From Methanobacteriota archaeon (GTDB lineage: Archaea > Thermoplasmatota > Poseidoniia > Poseidoniales > Poseidoniaceae), in assembly GCA_002726395.1 (NCBI GenBank), contig PBTA01000004.1, forward strand, positions 24,414-49,166: a stretch of DNA of 24,753 nt, in the 5' to 3' direction. The translations under genes were made by a program, and so were the position numbers. Of the stretch, positions 15,441 through 24,300 are shown in pieces (the stretch's first letter is position 1; every line of letters starts with the position of its first letter). The notes beneath the pieces are model-generated. The model saw only the letters and a program-made list of their open reading frames with translations. It was not told where the DNA came from and searched no databases.

Positions 15441-16163
15441 ATGTTTTTCAACATTGAATTTTACCACCGAGGCGTGACACCCAAGGACTTGATGGATGTG
15501 AGACCAGAAGTCCTCACTAAATTGATACTCCACAAGCGGGAGAGGATAACTGAATCTTTGCCACAATTAATTGCTCAAACGGGTGATGAAAAGCAAAGTG
15601 CCGAAAAAATGGCACGTAGGGCACGCACTCAAAAAGAAGGTCTAGAAAGTAAAATTTCTGGATTGAAAATTGAAAGAAAACAAATTATTACCGCAATTCA
15701 AGAAAATCCCCGTCTAGGTAAACTAAACAAAGAGCAGGAATTGGAATTAACAGGGATTATGGACTCACTATCGATGATCGATATTAGTGTAGAAAAATTT
15801 ACTGAAAACTTAGCATACCTATCACAAATTATCGCTTCGTTGGAATCAGATGAAGAATTGTCTACTAAGTACACTCAATCTGTCAAAGCAAACATTGCTT
15901 TGGGTGAACTAACTAAAGATTACACCAGCGCTTTAGCAAAATGGAATGAAAAGGAAAGCCTGCGTAGGAAATTGGAATCTAAGTTTACCAAATTATCATC
16001 CTCATTAGCGGAATCAAAAACGGCTGCAGAGTTCTGGCAATCTAGACTGAATGATGGCTTTGATCAACTGTTAATTGACGCTAAAAGAGTTGCAGATGGC
16101 GGACCATCTAGTAGACAAATACATCGCACAAACCGAAAGAAAAATATCAACAGGGGGGCATAA
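15441..16163 (+). CDS. Coiled-coil protein with basic tail, upstream partner of the Cid1-like gene
   Basis: No named family recognised. The open frame reaches back to a TTG at 15354, inside the divergent secreted-protein gene, so I choose the ATG at 15441 (240 residues; MFFNIEFYHRGVTPKDLMDV). Another ATG at 15492 would give 223 residues. After a short globular-looking start, residues 30-215 are continuous charged coiled coil (EKMARRARTQKEGLESKISG and following), ending in a basic, Ser/Arg/Asn/Lys-rich tail (SSRQIHRTNRKKNINRGA). It resembles the COG1340-like proteins in style but I could not align it convincingly. Its stop is immediately followed by the TTG start of the nucleotidyltransferase, implying translational coupling and perhaps a physical partnership. 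Confidence 0.7.
   Translation: MFFNIEFYHRGVTPKDLMDVRPEVLTKLILHKRERITESLPQLIAQTGDEKQSAEKMARRARTQKEGLESKISGLKIERKQIITAIQENPRLGKLNKEQELELTGIMDSLSMIDISVEKFTENLAYLSQIIASLESDEELSTKYTQSVKANIALGELTKDYTSALAKWNEKESLRRKLESKFTKLSSSLAESKTAAEFWQSRLNDGFDQLLIDAKRVADGGPSSRQIHRTNRKKNINRGA
16153..16158 (+). promoter_or_regulatory. G-rich Shine-Dalgarno that argues for a TTG start
   Basis: AGGGGGG ends 6 bases before an in-frame TTG at 16165, which begins one base after the TAA of the upstream gene. The alternatives (ATG 16096, TTG 16090 or 16075) would overlap the upstream gene by 68 or more bases and have no such site. The site therefore favours 16165, but only peptide data would settle it. Confidence 0.5.
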
Positions 16164-16164
16164 T

Positions 16165-18228
16165 TTGCTAACTGACTTTGAGCGAGTAAACTTTGACATA
16201 GCTAAGATTGAATCTTGGCCATATGTCACTGCTTTGAAGACGGGAGGTTCAGATTTATCGAAAATAATCCTAACCCCTGAAAATACCAAACATCTGGAAG
16301 CAGAAATTTTGAAATTTGTCGCAACTCAAAAAACCTCAGAGAATTTATTAAAGCGAAGAAATGGTATCACAAAACACTTGACAAAAGTGCTAACGAATAA
16401 GTTCCGTGGCTCAAAGTTATCCACCTTTGGTTCCTTTGAATCTGGGCTTAATCTGATAAATGGAGATATTGACTTATGTTTACAGTTCAATGGTGAAAAG
16501 CCCAAAAAAGTTCTAAAGAAAATCGCTAGAATGCTCAATGAAGACGGAATGGATAATGTCAAATTAATTACTACTGCAAAAGTACCAATTGTCAAATTTA
16601 TTGACAGCCAATCGAAAATTCCTGTAGATATTTCGATAAATAATAGTCTTGCAGTTTACAATACCGAACTTCTTCGCAGATACTCAACATTTGACCCTAG
16701 AGTTAAGCCGTTCATAATTTCAATCAAACACTGGGCAAGAAACCGTGGAATATCAGACGCTGCCATGGGAACATTTTCCTCCTATGCCTGGACTTTGATT
16801 GCGATTAATTATCTTCAGTCATTAGACCAAGAAGTACTGCCAAATTTATTGAAAAAAGATGGTTCAGATACTGTTACAATAGATGGAACAAAATATGACA
16901 TAGGAATGCATAGTGATAAAGAATTGAACTATGATAGTAAAAACCAGAGGAATACTGGAGAGTTATTGAGTCACTTCTTTGAAACAATGGCTAAAGATTG
17001 GCCATGGAATAATGGAGTAATATCGGTTGGCTCTGGTAAAATATTAACTAGAAAAGAAAAGAATTGGGTTGCTATTAAGCCCTACATCAGTGACGCCATT
17101 CAAGACTCTGAAATTAAACGTCTAGGTAAATTCTCACTACCGGTAGAAGATCCCTTTGACAATAAACATGACTTGGGTCGAGTGCTAGATGTGGAAGGAA
17201 TTTTTGAGATTCGCGATGAAGTCCTAAGGGCTTATCAATTAATTTCAGAAAGTGCTAATTGGGATATTATCTCGGAAATAAAATACCCTGAAATAACTCC
17301 AAATGAGCCACAACTAGACTTATTTGATGATTTACGAAACCAAGACGATGACAAAACTAAGCGTGATTTGGAGTCACTATATGCACAATTAAAAGAGATC
17401 GAAAAGAGTGTTTCGGTTAGGGAAAGTGAACGCAATGAAGCAATTAAAATGTCCAAAGCATTACGAAGAAATTCTGAATTGGCCAAAGAACAAACAGGTC
17501 TATCTTCAGAACTAAGGCCAAGACGCTCTAAAATAGATGAATTACAAAGTAAACGCGATTCCTCAAATAATCACTACATACCAGTACACTTCATTGAGGA
17601 AGAAATTTCTAGAGTTTATTCACTGTTAACAACCGAATCGTTAAATCGAGTTGAGATGAACCTAGAAAAAGAAAAGCAAATGTTTTCTTGGTTCTTTGAA
17701 TTACAAAGCATGTATGAACATTCCAAACTAACTAGAAAATACCATCGTGAATTCTTAAAAATACTAGAACAACAACAACAATCAATTGAGCATATCAAAG
17801 ACATACGACAAGAAATGATTGAAATTCAGTCGTTTGGAAAGTTCACTGATTTTGATGATTTGGCTATGAAACTACTCAAGGAATTAAATCCTCTAAAAAG
17901 AGAACGCAGAAATCTGCGAAGAGAAATTGGTCGTCTAGAAGCTTGGTTAAGAAAACAAACTCATTTCAACAATAATAAGAACTCTAGAAATAAAGGAAAA
18001 AGAAGAAAATTTGTAAATAATCGTAAAGTTGATGATGTCAAAAGTAAAGTTGTTTCAGGAGATTCTTTTTCTTTACAAGACCTCGAAGTATTACTGAAAA
18101 ACGGTGGACTAAGTTCGGTAAATCAGCCAAAAGGAAAATCCGATAAAAGTAAAAGGAAGCCAAAAAAGAATAATCATACAGTTACGCCTCAAAGAGGTAA
18201 AAGAGGTAAATCTTCTAAAAATCAATAA
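16165..18228 (+). CDS. Cid1/TUTase-family terminal nucleotidyltransferase with C-terminal coiled coil
   Basis: A eukaryote-like non-canonical poly(A)/poly(U) polymerase. Numbering is from TTG 16165 (687 residues); ATG 16096 would add 23. The pol-beta-type catalytic domain shows GSFESGLNLINGDIDL at 89-104 with the GS motif (89-90) and metal-binding Asp101 and Asp103, and the third Asp155 in KIPVDISINN. The central domain reads LLRRYSTFDPRVKPF (169-183), IKHWARNRGI (187-196) and GTFSSYAWTLIAINYLQ (202-218), as in Cid1, Trf4 and TUT4. NTGELLSHFF (263-272) and VEDPFDNKHDLGRV (327-340) form the PAP-associated domain. His335 falls where S. pombe Cid1 has His336, the residue that favours UTP. A long coiled coil (about 390-600) and a Lys/Arg-rich tail follow. 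Archaeal CCA-adding enzyme is the main alternative, but the PAP-associated block argues against it. Confidence 0.85.
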   Translation: MLTDFERVNFDIAKIESWPYVTALKTGGSDLSKIILTPENTKHLEAEILKFVATQKTSENLLKRRNGITKHLTKVLTNKFRGSKLSTFGSFESGLNLINGDIDLCLQFNGEKPKKVLKKIARMLNEDGMDNVKLITTAKVPIVKFIDSQSKIPVDISINNSLAVYNTELLRRYSTFDPRVKPFIISIKHWARNRGISDAAMGTFSSYAWTLIAINYLQSLDQEVLPNLLKKDGSDTVTIDGTKYDIGMHSDKELNYDSKNQRNTGELLSHFFETMAKDWPWNNGVISVGSGKILTRKEKNWVAIKPYISDAIQDSEIKRLGKFSLPVEDPFDNKHDLGRVLDVEGIFEIRDEVLRAYQLISESANWDIISEIKYPEITPNEPQLDLFDDLRNQDDDKTKRDLESLYAQLKEIEKSVSVRESERNEAIKMSKALRRNSELAKEQTGLSSELRPRRSKIDELQSKRDSSNNHYIPVHFIEEEISRVYSLLTTESLNRVEMNLEKEKQMFSWFFELQSMYEHSKLTRKYHREFLKILEQQQQSIEHIKDIRQEMIEIQSFGKFTDFDDLAMKLLKELNPLKRERRNLRREIGRLEAWLRKQTHFNNNKNSRNKGKRRKFVNNRKVDDVKSKVVSGDSFSLQDLEVLLKNGGLSSVNQPKGKSDKSKRKPKKNNHTVTPQRGKRGKSSKNQ

Positions 18229-18230
18229 CA

Positions 18231-18722
18231 ATGGGAGAAATTCTAGTGAGTCAGTTTTCATGGATACTTGGCCCTAAACCCGAGGATATGCCTGAAACTT
18301 GGAAACTAAGAATCAGTCAACTGTTCAAACAAGAAACTGGTGAATCATACACAGATTCAACATTTAATATGCTCAAAATTCCACAATGGGAGGGTAATCG
18401 TCTATTGATTGATCATCAAAAATACCCAAGTCCAGATTCTCTAATAGGGGTCTTATGGGCAAAACAAATATTGCAAGACAGAGTTAGAATTGTAGCCTTA
18501 GTAATTGATAATCAGCATCAAGGCGAGGGACTTGGGTCAAGGGTAATAGAAGACTTATTTTCTATATCAAGAGCAATAGAGAGAAATACAATTCAATTAG
18601 AAGTGAGAGTATCAAATATACGAGCTCAGAGATTTTACCAACGTTTTGGTCTAAACATCCATCAAACGATTGCTAATTACTACTCAGACGAAGATGGATA
18701 TGTCATGATGGGGACAGTATAG
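18231..18722 (+). CDS. GNAT-family N-acetyltransferase
   Basis: Transfers an acetyl group from acetyl-CoA to an amine; the substrate is unknown. Residues 84-103 (RVRIVALVIDNQHQGEGLGS) hold beta-4 and the pyrophosphate-binding loop (QxxGxG, 97-101 region). IQLEVRVSNIRAQRFYQRFG (121-140) is the RimI-like motif B with Asn129 and Tyr136 placed as in catalytically active family members. The first 60 residues are less typical and may shape the substrate site. The stop of the nucleotidyltransferase is two bases before the ATG at 18231. An alternative GTG at 18246 is preceded by GGGAG at a good Shine-Dalgarno distance and would shorten the protein to 158 residues. The tight spacing suggests cotranscription and possibly a related job. 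Confidence 0.85.
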   Translation: MGEILVSQFSWILGPKPEDMPETWKLRISQLFKQETGESYTDSTFNMLKIPQWEGNRLLIDHQKYPSPDSLIGVLWAKQILQDRVRIVALVIDNQHQGEGLGSRVIEDLFSISRAIERNTIQLEVRVSNIRAQRFYQRFGLNIHQTIANYYSDEDGYVMMGTV

Positions 18723-18751
18723 AATTATACACCTAACCATTATGTCAAACC

Positions 18752-19084
18752 ATGGAAGAGTTTGTGGTGTCTGACTTATGCCAGTCAAAAGACATCCAAA
18801 GCGTTGCTCTGCTTGACGGGGATGGTTTTGTTAAAGCCATAAAACCAAACCAAGAAAAAAATAATCATCTTATGTCGCAATTAGGTAACAGCCTAAACAG
18901 TTCTAATGAATTTGAGTCAACTACTTTGATTACCGATAAACACATTATTCTAGTTCAGAGATTGGAAAAAAATTACACCCTCATAGCATTTTGTTTAGCA
19001 AAGTGTAATCTTGGTGGAATTAGACATCAAATATCTGTCGCCACCGACAGACTGAATGCCTACCTCAAGACAAGTTCTTCATGA
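18752..19084 (+). CDS. Roadblock/LC7-like small protein
   Basis: A 110-residue alpha/beta protein whose pattern fits the Roadblock/LC7 (MglB-like) fold: an opening helix (1-13), strand SVALLDGDGFVKAI (17-30) with the usual D-x-D-G turn, a long helix (about 38-51), paired strands ESTTLITDKHIILVQRLEK (55-73) and YTLIAFCLAKCNLGGIRHQI (75-94), where the CNLG turn precedes the final helix as in family members. Roadblock proteins typically dimerise and regulate small Ras-like GTPases; no GTPase gene is in this window. It starts at ATG 18752, 29 bases after the acetyltransferase. Assignment rests on secondary-structure pattern and short motifs, so it is moderately secure. Confidence 0.65.
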   Translation: MEEFVVSDLCQSKDIQSVALLDGDGFVKAIKPNQEKNNHLMSQLGNSLNSSNEFESTTLITDKHIILVQRLEKNYTLIAFCLAKCNLGGIRHQISVATDRLNAYLKTSSS

Positions 19085-19174
19085 GTTGATTAGTTCTGCC
19101 CTATTAACAAAATATCAACCATTAAATGGGGGATGTCAGTCCCAATGGAGTGTAAGGTGGCAATCTTACACAAC

Positions 19175-19181
19175 AAGGTGA
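19175..19181 (+). promoter_or_regulatory. Shine-Dalgarno deciding the start of the second COG1340-type gene
   Basis: AAGGTGA, a near-perfect archaeal ribosome-binding site, lies 8 bases before ATG 19190. The frame is open upstream with ATGs at 19133 and 19145, but neither has a well-spaced site; GGGGG touches the 19133 ATG directly. The shorter start also begins exactly where coiled-coil family character begins. Confidence 0.55.
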
Positions 19182-19189
19182 GTTTAGTA

Positions 19190-20068
19190 ATGGCAGAAAT
19201 CAATCAAATTCTCGAAGAAAAAAAGAATATGGTGAATGAAAAAGCAACAACATTTCGTGAAACAAGAGATGAGTGGAATAAGAAGTCAAAAACTCATTCC
19301 ACCGCCAGAAATGAATTAAATGCCGAAGTCAAAGAATTGATTGTTCAAGTTCGAGAGCAAAGAGATATCAGAGAACAAATGAACGAACTAGTTCGAGAAA
19401 AGAAGCAAATTCGACAAGACGCAAATGTCAAGGTGAAAGAAATTAAGACCAAACTTGATGTGTCTAAAGGTGGTGCTCCTGAACAAGATAATCAAAGAGG
19501 GAGAAGAGGTCAAAGACCGGTTACACCACACACCCTAAAGCGGGAACTTCAGAGACTTGAAAGAGAGTTTGAGCAAGGCCGACACACTGGTAAGAATGAA
19601 ACCAAGGTCATGAAAAGAATGAAAGAAATTAGTTCCTTACTCAAAAAGATGAATTCCGTCGACGATAAAAATGACGACATGAAATCACTGCGAGATGACT
19701 TAAGAGCTGCATTAGCAGAGCAAGAGGAAGCTCATGAAGAAGTTCAAAATGCAGCAAATGCAGCACAAGAAGCACACGAATTAATGCTACAATGGAACAA
19801 GGAAGTTGATAAGCAAAGAGAAAAGGCTGAATCATGCCACAGAGAGTTACGGAAGTCTAAGAAAGAAGCGGACAAAGCTCACCATTTGTACATTGTATCG
19901 CTTCGTTGTTTACATTCAGCCCAAGACATACTATCTGCAATATCTGGAACTGGCAAAGGAAATAGCAAGTCTGGAGCAAGAGTAGAGGTTCAAGATTTGA
20001 TGAGTAAACTTATGTCTGGAGATACATTATCTACTGAAGAACTTATGCAATTACAGAAATTTGACTGA
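19190..20068 (+). CDS. COG1340-type archaeal coiled-coil protein (copy B)
   Basis: A charged coiled-coil protein of 292 residues from ATG 19190 (311 from ATG 19133). Coiled coil runs through most of its length, broken by a Gly/Arg/Gln-rich linker (EQDNQRGRRGQRPVT, about 103-117 from 19190). The block LKRELQRLEREFEQG with KNETKVMKRMKEISSLLKKM aligns with copy A at 9509-10507. The last 21 residues, containing SKLMSGDTLSTEELMQL, match a segment near the C-terminus of the Cid1-like nucleotidyltransferase (SKVVSGDSFSLQDLEVLLK). Such short SGD-x-x-S-x-x-E-L ends occur in archaeal coiled-coil proteins as I recall them. No catalytic motif is seen. purP follows after 43 bases on the same strand. Confidence 0.78.
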   Translation: MAEINQILEEKKNMVNEKATTFRETRDEWNKKSKTHSTARNELNAEVKELIVQVREQRDIREQMNELVREKKQIRQDANVKVKEIKTKLDVSKGGAPEQDNQRGRRGQRPVTPHTLKRELQRLEREFEQGRHTGKNETKVMKRMKEISSLLKKMNSVDDKNDDMKSLRDDLRAALAEQEEAHEEVQNAANAAQEAHELMLQWNKEVDKQREKAESCHRELRKSKKEADKAHHLYIVSLRCLHSAQDILSAISGTGKGNSKSGARVEVQDLMSKLMSGDTLSTEELMQLQKFD

Positions 20069-20111
20069 TGTCAAACATCAAATACCGTCTGTAATGAAGT
20101 TAGCGTGAGGC

Positions 20112-21275
20112 ATGACTATGATAAATCGAGATGAAGTTGCTCAAATTGTTGACAACTATGACCGACTTAAACTACGGATTGGGATGACTGCATCACATTC
20201 CGCTCTAGATATCTGTGACGGAGCTATTGAAGAAGGGTTTCCAACTGTGGCCTATTGTAAAGAAGGACGCCACAAAACATACGCTAATTATTTCAAAACT
20301 CACCGAACTAATTCTGGTAGAGTTGTAAGAGGAATGGTTGACAAGAGCATCATAATGTCTTCATTTAATGATGTAATGAATGCTGATATGCAAACTGAGA
20401 TGCGCAAGAGAAATGTAGTGTATATTCCAAACCGTTCATTTACCTCATATTCGACAATTGATGATGTTGAGAATAATTTCAAAGTACCATTATTTGGTTC
20501 AAGAAATATGTTAAGGATGGAAGAGAGAACCGAAGATCAAGACTATTACTGGATTTTAGAAAAGGCTGGCCTACCATTCCCTGAGGCGATAAGTAATCCA
20601 GAAGATATTGACTGTCTTGTTATTGTAAAATTACACCATGCGCAAAAAGTACTTGAAAGAGGTTTCTTTACTTGCGCTTCATTTGCCGAATATACTGAAA
20701 AATCTCAGGCTCTTCTCAAGGAAGGAGTTATCGATCAGTCCTCACTTGATGGTGCTAGAATTGAAAGATATGTTATTGGTCCAGTGTTTAACCTGAACTT
20801 TTTTTACAGCCCTTTAGCAGAAGAGGGGGAGAAATTAGAGTTACTAGGTGTTGACTGGCGATTCGAATCATCACTTGATGGCCATGTTCGACTTCCAGCC
20901 CCGCAACAAATGACAATGCCAATACATCAACAAATTCCTGAAATGACTGTTGTAGGTCACAATACTGCAACAATTCGGGAATCATTATTGGAAAAGGCAT
21001 TTGAACTTGGCGAGAAGTTTGTCAAAGCTAGTAAAGAGCACTATGATCCTGGAATCATTGGTCCTTTTTGTCTCCAAACATGTATCGATAAGGACATGAA
21101 TTACTACATTTATGATGTTGCCCCAAGGTTAGGCGGTGGAACTAATGTTCACGTCAACGTTGGACACCCATATGGTAATGCAACATGGCGAAAGCCAATG
21201 TCGAGTGGCAGAAGAATCGCCATGGAATTACGTATGGCGGCAGAACAAGACAGGCTTCTTGAAGTATTGACTTGA
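20112..21275 (+). CDS. purP: 5-formaminoimidazole-4-carboxamide ribonucleotide synthetase PurP
   Basis: Archaeal ATP-grasp enzyme that formylates AICAR with free formate and ATP to give FAICAR, the ninth step of purine synthesis, replacing the folate-dependent PurH transformylase activity. Diagnostic segments: TASHSALDICDGAIEEGFPT (26-45) at the N-terminus, VPLFGSRNMLRMEER (124-138) with the substrate-site Arg residues, FNLNFFYSPL (222-231), and the metal-binding ATP-grasp end YDVAPRLGGGTNVHVNVGHP (335-354). Length 387 is slightly above the common 340-370. ATG 20112 or the ATG two codons later (20118) could be the start. PurP is essentially confined to archaea and is a strong lineage marker. 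A hairpin covers its stop codon. Confidence 0.96.
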   Translation: MTMINRDEVAQIVDNYDRLKLRIGMTASHSALDICDGAIEEGFPTVAYCKEGRHKTYANYFKTHRTNSGRVVRGMVDKSIIMSSFNDVMNADMQTEMRKRNVVYIPNRSFTSYSTIDDVENNFKVPLFGSRNMLRMEERTEDQDYYWILEKAGLPFPEAISNPEDIDCLVIVKLHHAQKVLERGFFTCASFAEYTEKSQALLKEGVIDQSSLDGARIERYVIGPVFNLNFFYSPLAEEGEKLELLGVDWRFESSLDGHVRLPAPQQMTMPIHQQIPEMTVVGHNTATIRESLLEKAFELGEKFVKASKEHYDPGIIGPFCLQTCIDKDMNYYIYDVAPRLGGGTNVHVNVGHPYGNATWRKPMSSGRRIAMELRMAAEQDRLLEVLT

Positions 21276-21289
21276 TTTTGGCAAATCAA
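21272..21289. terminator. Hairpin between convergent purP and the surface-protein gene
   Basis: TTGATTT-TGGC-AAATCAA is a perfect 7-bp inverted repeat with a 4-base loop. It covers the purP stop codon (21273-21275) and is followed by TTTC on the plus strand. It could end transcription of purP, but the U-tract is short and the stem AT-rich, so the call is tentative. Confidence 0.35.
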
Positions 21290-21327
21290 TTTCTAGGGTC
21301 TAACAAATAACTTTGTTCACTATCCAA

Positions 21328-24300
21328 TCAGCCTTGGAAATTTGGGAAATATTGCTGAGTATATGCGACAGCATGTTCATGTGGATAACCTTGAGAAACT
21401 AGATTTTGATAATAGTCTCTTGCTGGGTCTGATTGACTGTTTGGTTGCTGATATTGTTGACTAACATTAGATGCTGGTTGATGGTTTACTGTAGGAATTA
21501 TCTTTTGATGTGTGCCTTGATATATTTGTTGGTTATCATATCCCATTTGGTTTGACATCATAGTTTCCTCGCCTTTCCTGCCTCGCAAGAATAGTAGTGA
21601 ACCTAAAATCACCAATATTAGAACACCACCTCCGGCAATTGCAACGGTTCCAAATGATGAACTATCGCTGCTTGGAGGAAGACCCCATCTAGTTGGGTCA
21701 TCTGGATATCCATCTGCTCCATCTGAGTAACTCCACTGGTTGTCCTTATTGGAATAACCATCGCCATCACTATCATAGCAACCATTGCGATCATTAGTTG
21801 AATTACCAATCACACTCGGACAAGCATCCGCACCTGAAGTAAGATTCCACTCACTTGTTGGGTCAGAAAAGCCATCTGAGTCAAAATCTGAACACCCAAT
21901 TCGATCCAATGAAGAGTCACCGGCAACTTCTACACAATCATCTGACAAAGGGTAACCAGTATTATCCCCATATCCATCACCATCAATATCTGACCATTGT
22001 GTTGCATCTTGCGCGAAAACATCTCCACCACTATATTTTGTCCAGAATTCATCTGTATCGGAGTATCCATCACTATCACTGTCAATACAACCCTTGCGGT
22101 CTTCTGTAGAATCACCAGCTATATCTTTGCAATAATCTCCATTAAAGCCATCTAAGTTATCACCAAATCCATCTCCATCAGAATCCGCCCATTGGCTAGG
22201 TTCGTTGATGAAACTGTCAATTGCATCATACCAACCATCACCATCTAGGTCTGGACATCCATATGCTCCATTTTGGTTTGAATTGCCAAACTGTAAAGGA
22301 CAGGTGTCTTGTTCATTTTCGGCAATTGATTCTACATACTGACCAGGCCAGCCTTCAGGACGGTCTGTCCATGAAAGGTTACCCCAATTATCACCTAGTC
22401 CGTCACCATCAAAATCAGACCACTGCAGGGGATTTTGGGGGAAGGCGTCAGCACCATTATCAGAATCCCAATTCCCTTCAGGGTTAGAGTAGCCATCACC
22501 ATCAAAATCGTAACAACCTAGACGGTCGTAAAGAGAATCACCAGATGTATCTACACAATCATCTGGGTTAAGACCTGCTGAGTTGTCTCCAAATCCATCA
22601 CCATCAGAATCAATCCATTGAGATGGTTCATAATCAAAAGCATCATCTACATTTGCCCATCCATCACCATCAGAATCAAGACAAGCAATTTTACCATTTT
22701 CTGTTGAATTACCTGGCTGCAGAGGACATGTATCACTATTGTCAGACCAAGTATCTTGATCTGAATCAGCACAGCCCTGTTCTCCTTGAGTAGATGTACC
22801 GTAATATGTTGGACAGTCATCAAATGAGTCATCAAAGGCATCTCCATCATCATTCAAATCCTCATCGCTATCACGGCAGCCATCTCCATCCATATCAGTT
22901 CCAGGTTCAGAAATCCATGTTGGCCTAGGGGGGTTAAACGAGGTTCTTGGGCAAGTATCTTCTACATCTAATACTCCATCATTATCATCATCATTATCCT
23001 CTGGATGGTCATCTTTACAACCATCATTATCCCAATCAGTAGAACTAGGAGGATCGTTGAAATCTCTAGTACTAGTCCAGCCAGTTTGGCTATTTCTTGG
23101 ACAGTTATCTGGGAAATTATCTGTAATCCCATCGTTATCATCATCAGAATCACAAGCATCACCCTCAGAATCAAGATCGGTATTTTCCTGACCTGGATTA
23201 GCAGTATTTGGACAATTATCATCTTCGTCTGCAACTCCATCACCGTCGGCATCTAACACTGCTATGGTTTCTGTTAGCCATACATACGGCACCAATACTG
23301 AAGTCGTCTGACTTTGCGCAGCCGAAGTACCAAAATCAATAGTTCCGTTATAGTTACCGCCTACTGCTAATGCTCCGTTACCTAACAAGGCAATACCTGA
23401 AACTGCATCATCAGCAGAACTTCCCGCATCGAATAAGGCGACTGGGTTTCCATTAGGACCAAAGGTTACAATTACAGAATCATTAAACCCTCTTGTGTTA
23501 AATGTTTGACTGCTAAAAGAAAATGAACTTTGTGATGATAGCCCGAGTATTGTGTAACCAGTGTTTGAATCATATTCGATCCCTGAACCTGAATCAAAAC
23601 TCGTTCCACCAACTGATTTAGCCCAATTCCAAGAACCAGTTGAAGACATACTTGCTGCGAAAGCATCGCTTTGCCCGGCACTTGTCAGAGAACTACCTAG
23701 GTTGATAGACCCTGAATAAACTCCTGACATTAACAAATTATTTTGTCCATCAATTGAGAAATCAGTAACAGTCGCCGAGCCACTTCCAGTAGTGGCGTAA
23801 GCAGATTGCCAACTACCAGATTGGCTGATCTTGGCAATACCTACGGGTATCTCATTGATACCAGCATTGGCTACTACACTACCAAACGTCATACTAACCT
23901 CAAAATTTGTCGAAATCCAAATACTATTACTTGAGTCAACAACCATACTATTTACTTCTTGAGCTCCTTGACCTCTTGCAACTTCGGACCATTGCAGGTT
24001 ACCCGAATTGGAATACTTGGCAACAAATATCTCAATGTCATCACCATTCTGCGCGCCTGTATCGGCGGCAACTCCGACATCTGTATTACCTAGAAACCAA
24101 CCACCAATAATCGGGTCATTATTAGAATCAGTAGTAATTGATGTTCCGTATACCACATCTAGAGTATTAACGGTAACACCGTCATAATCCCCATCACCGT
24201 TTAGTGATTGAGCCCACTGCCATTGACCATTTGGAGAAATTTTGGCAGTCCAGCAATCCCAGTATCCTGTGGAAGTCAAAGTAATACTACCAAAAGAAAT

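Noticed and set aside
16165..17300. Archaeal CCA-adding enzyme as identity of the nucleotidyltransferase
   Set aside because: Although the pol-beta GS and D-x-D motifs are shared, the FDPRVKPF, HWARNRG, SSYAW and EDPF-x3-H-D-L-G-R blocks are those of the Cid1/Trf4 PAP-associated family.
22000..23250. ATCACC/ATCATC triplet runs as a possible microsatellite or CRISPR-like array
   Set aside because: No constant repeat with unique spacers. The runs are codons for Asp- and Gly-rich calcium-binding repeats in a continuous reading frame.
21855..23256. Several plus- and minus-strand open frames of 60-94 codons in the surface-protein gene
   Set aside because: They are His/Ile/Met-rich translations of the Asp/Gly repeat codons in other frames, with no start signals or family resemblance.
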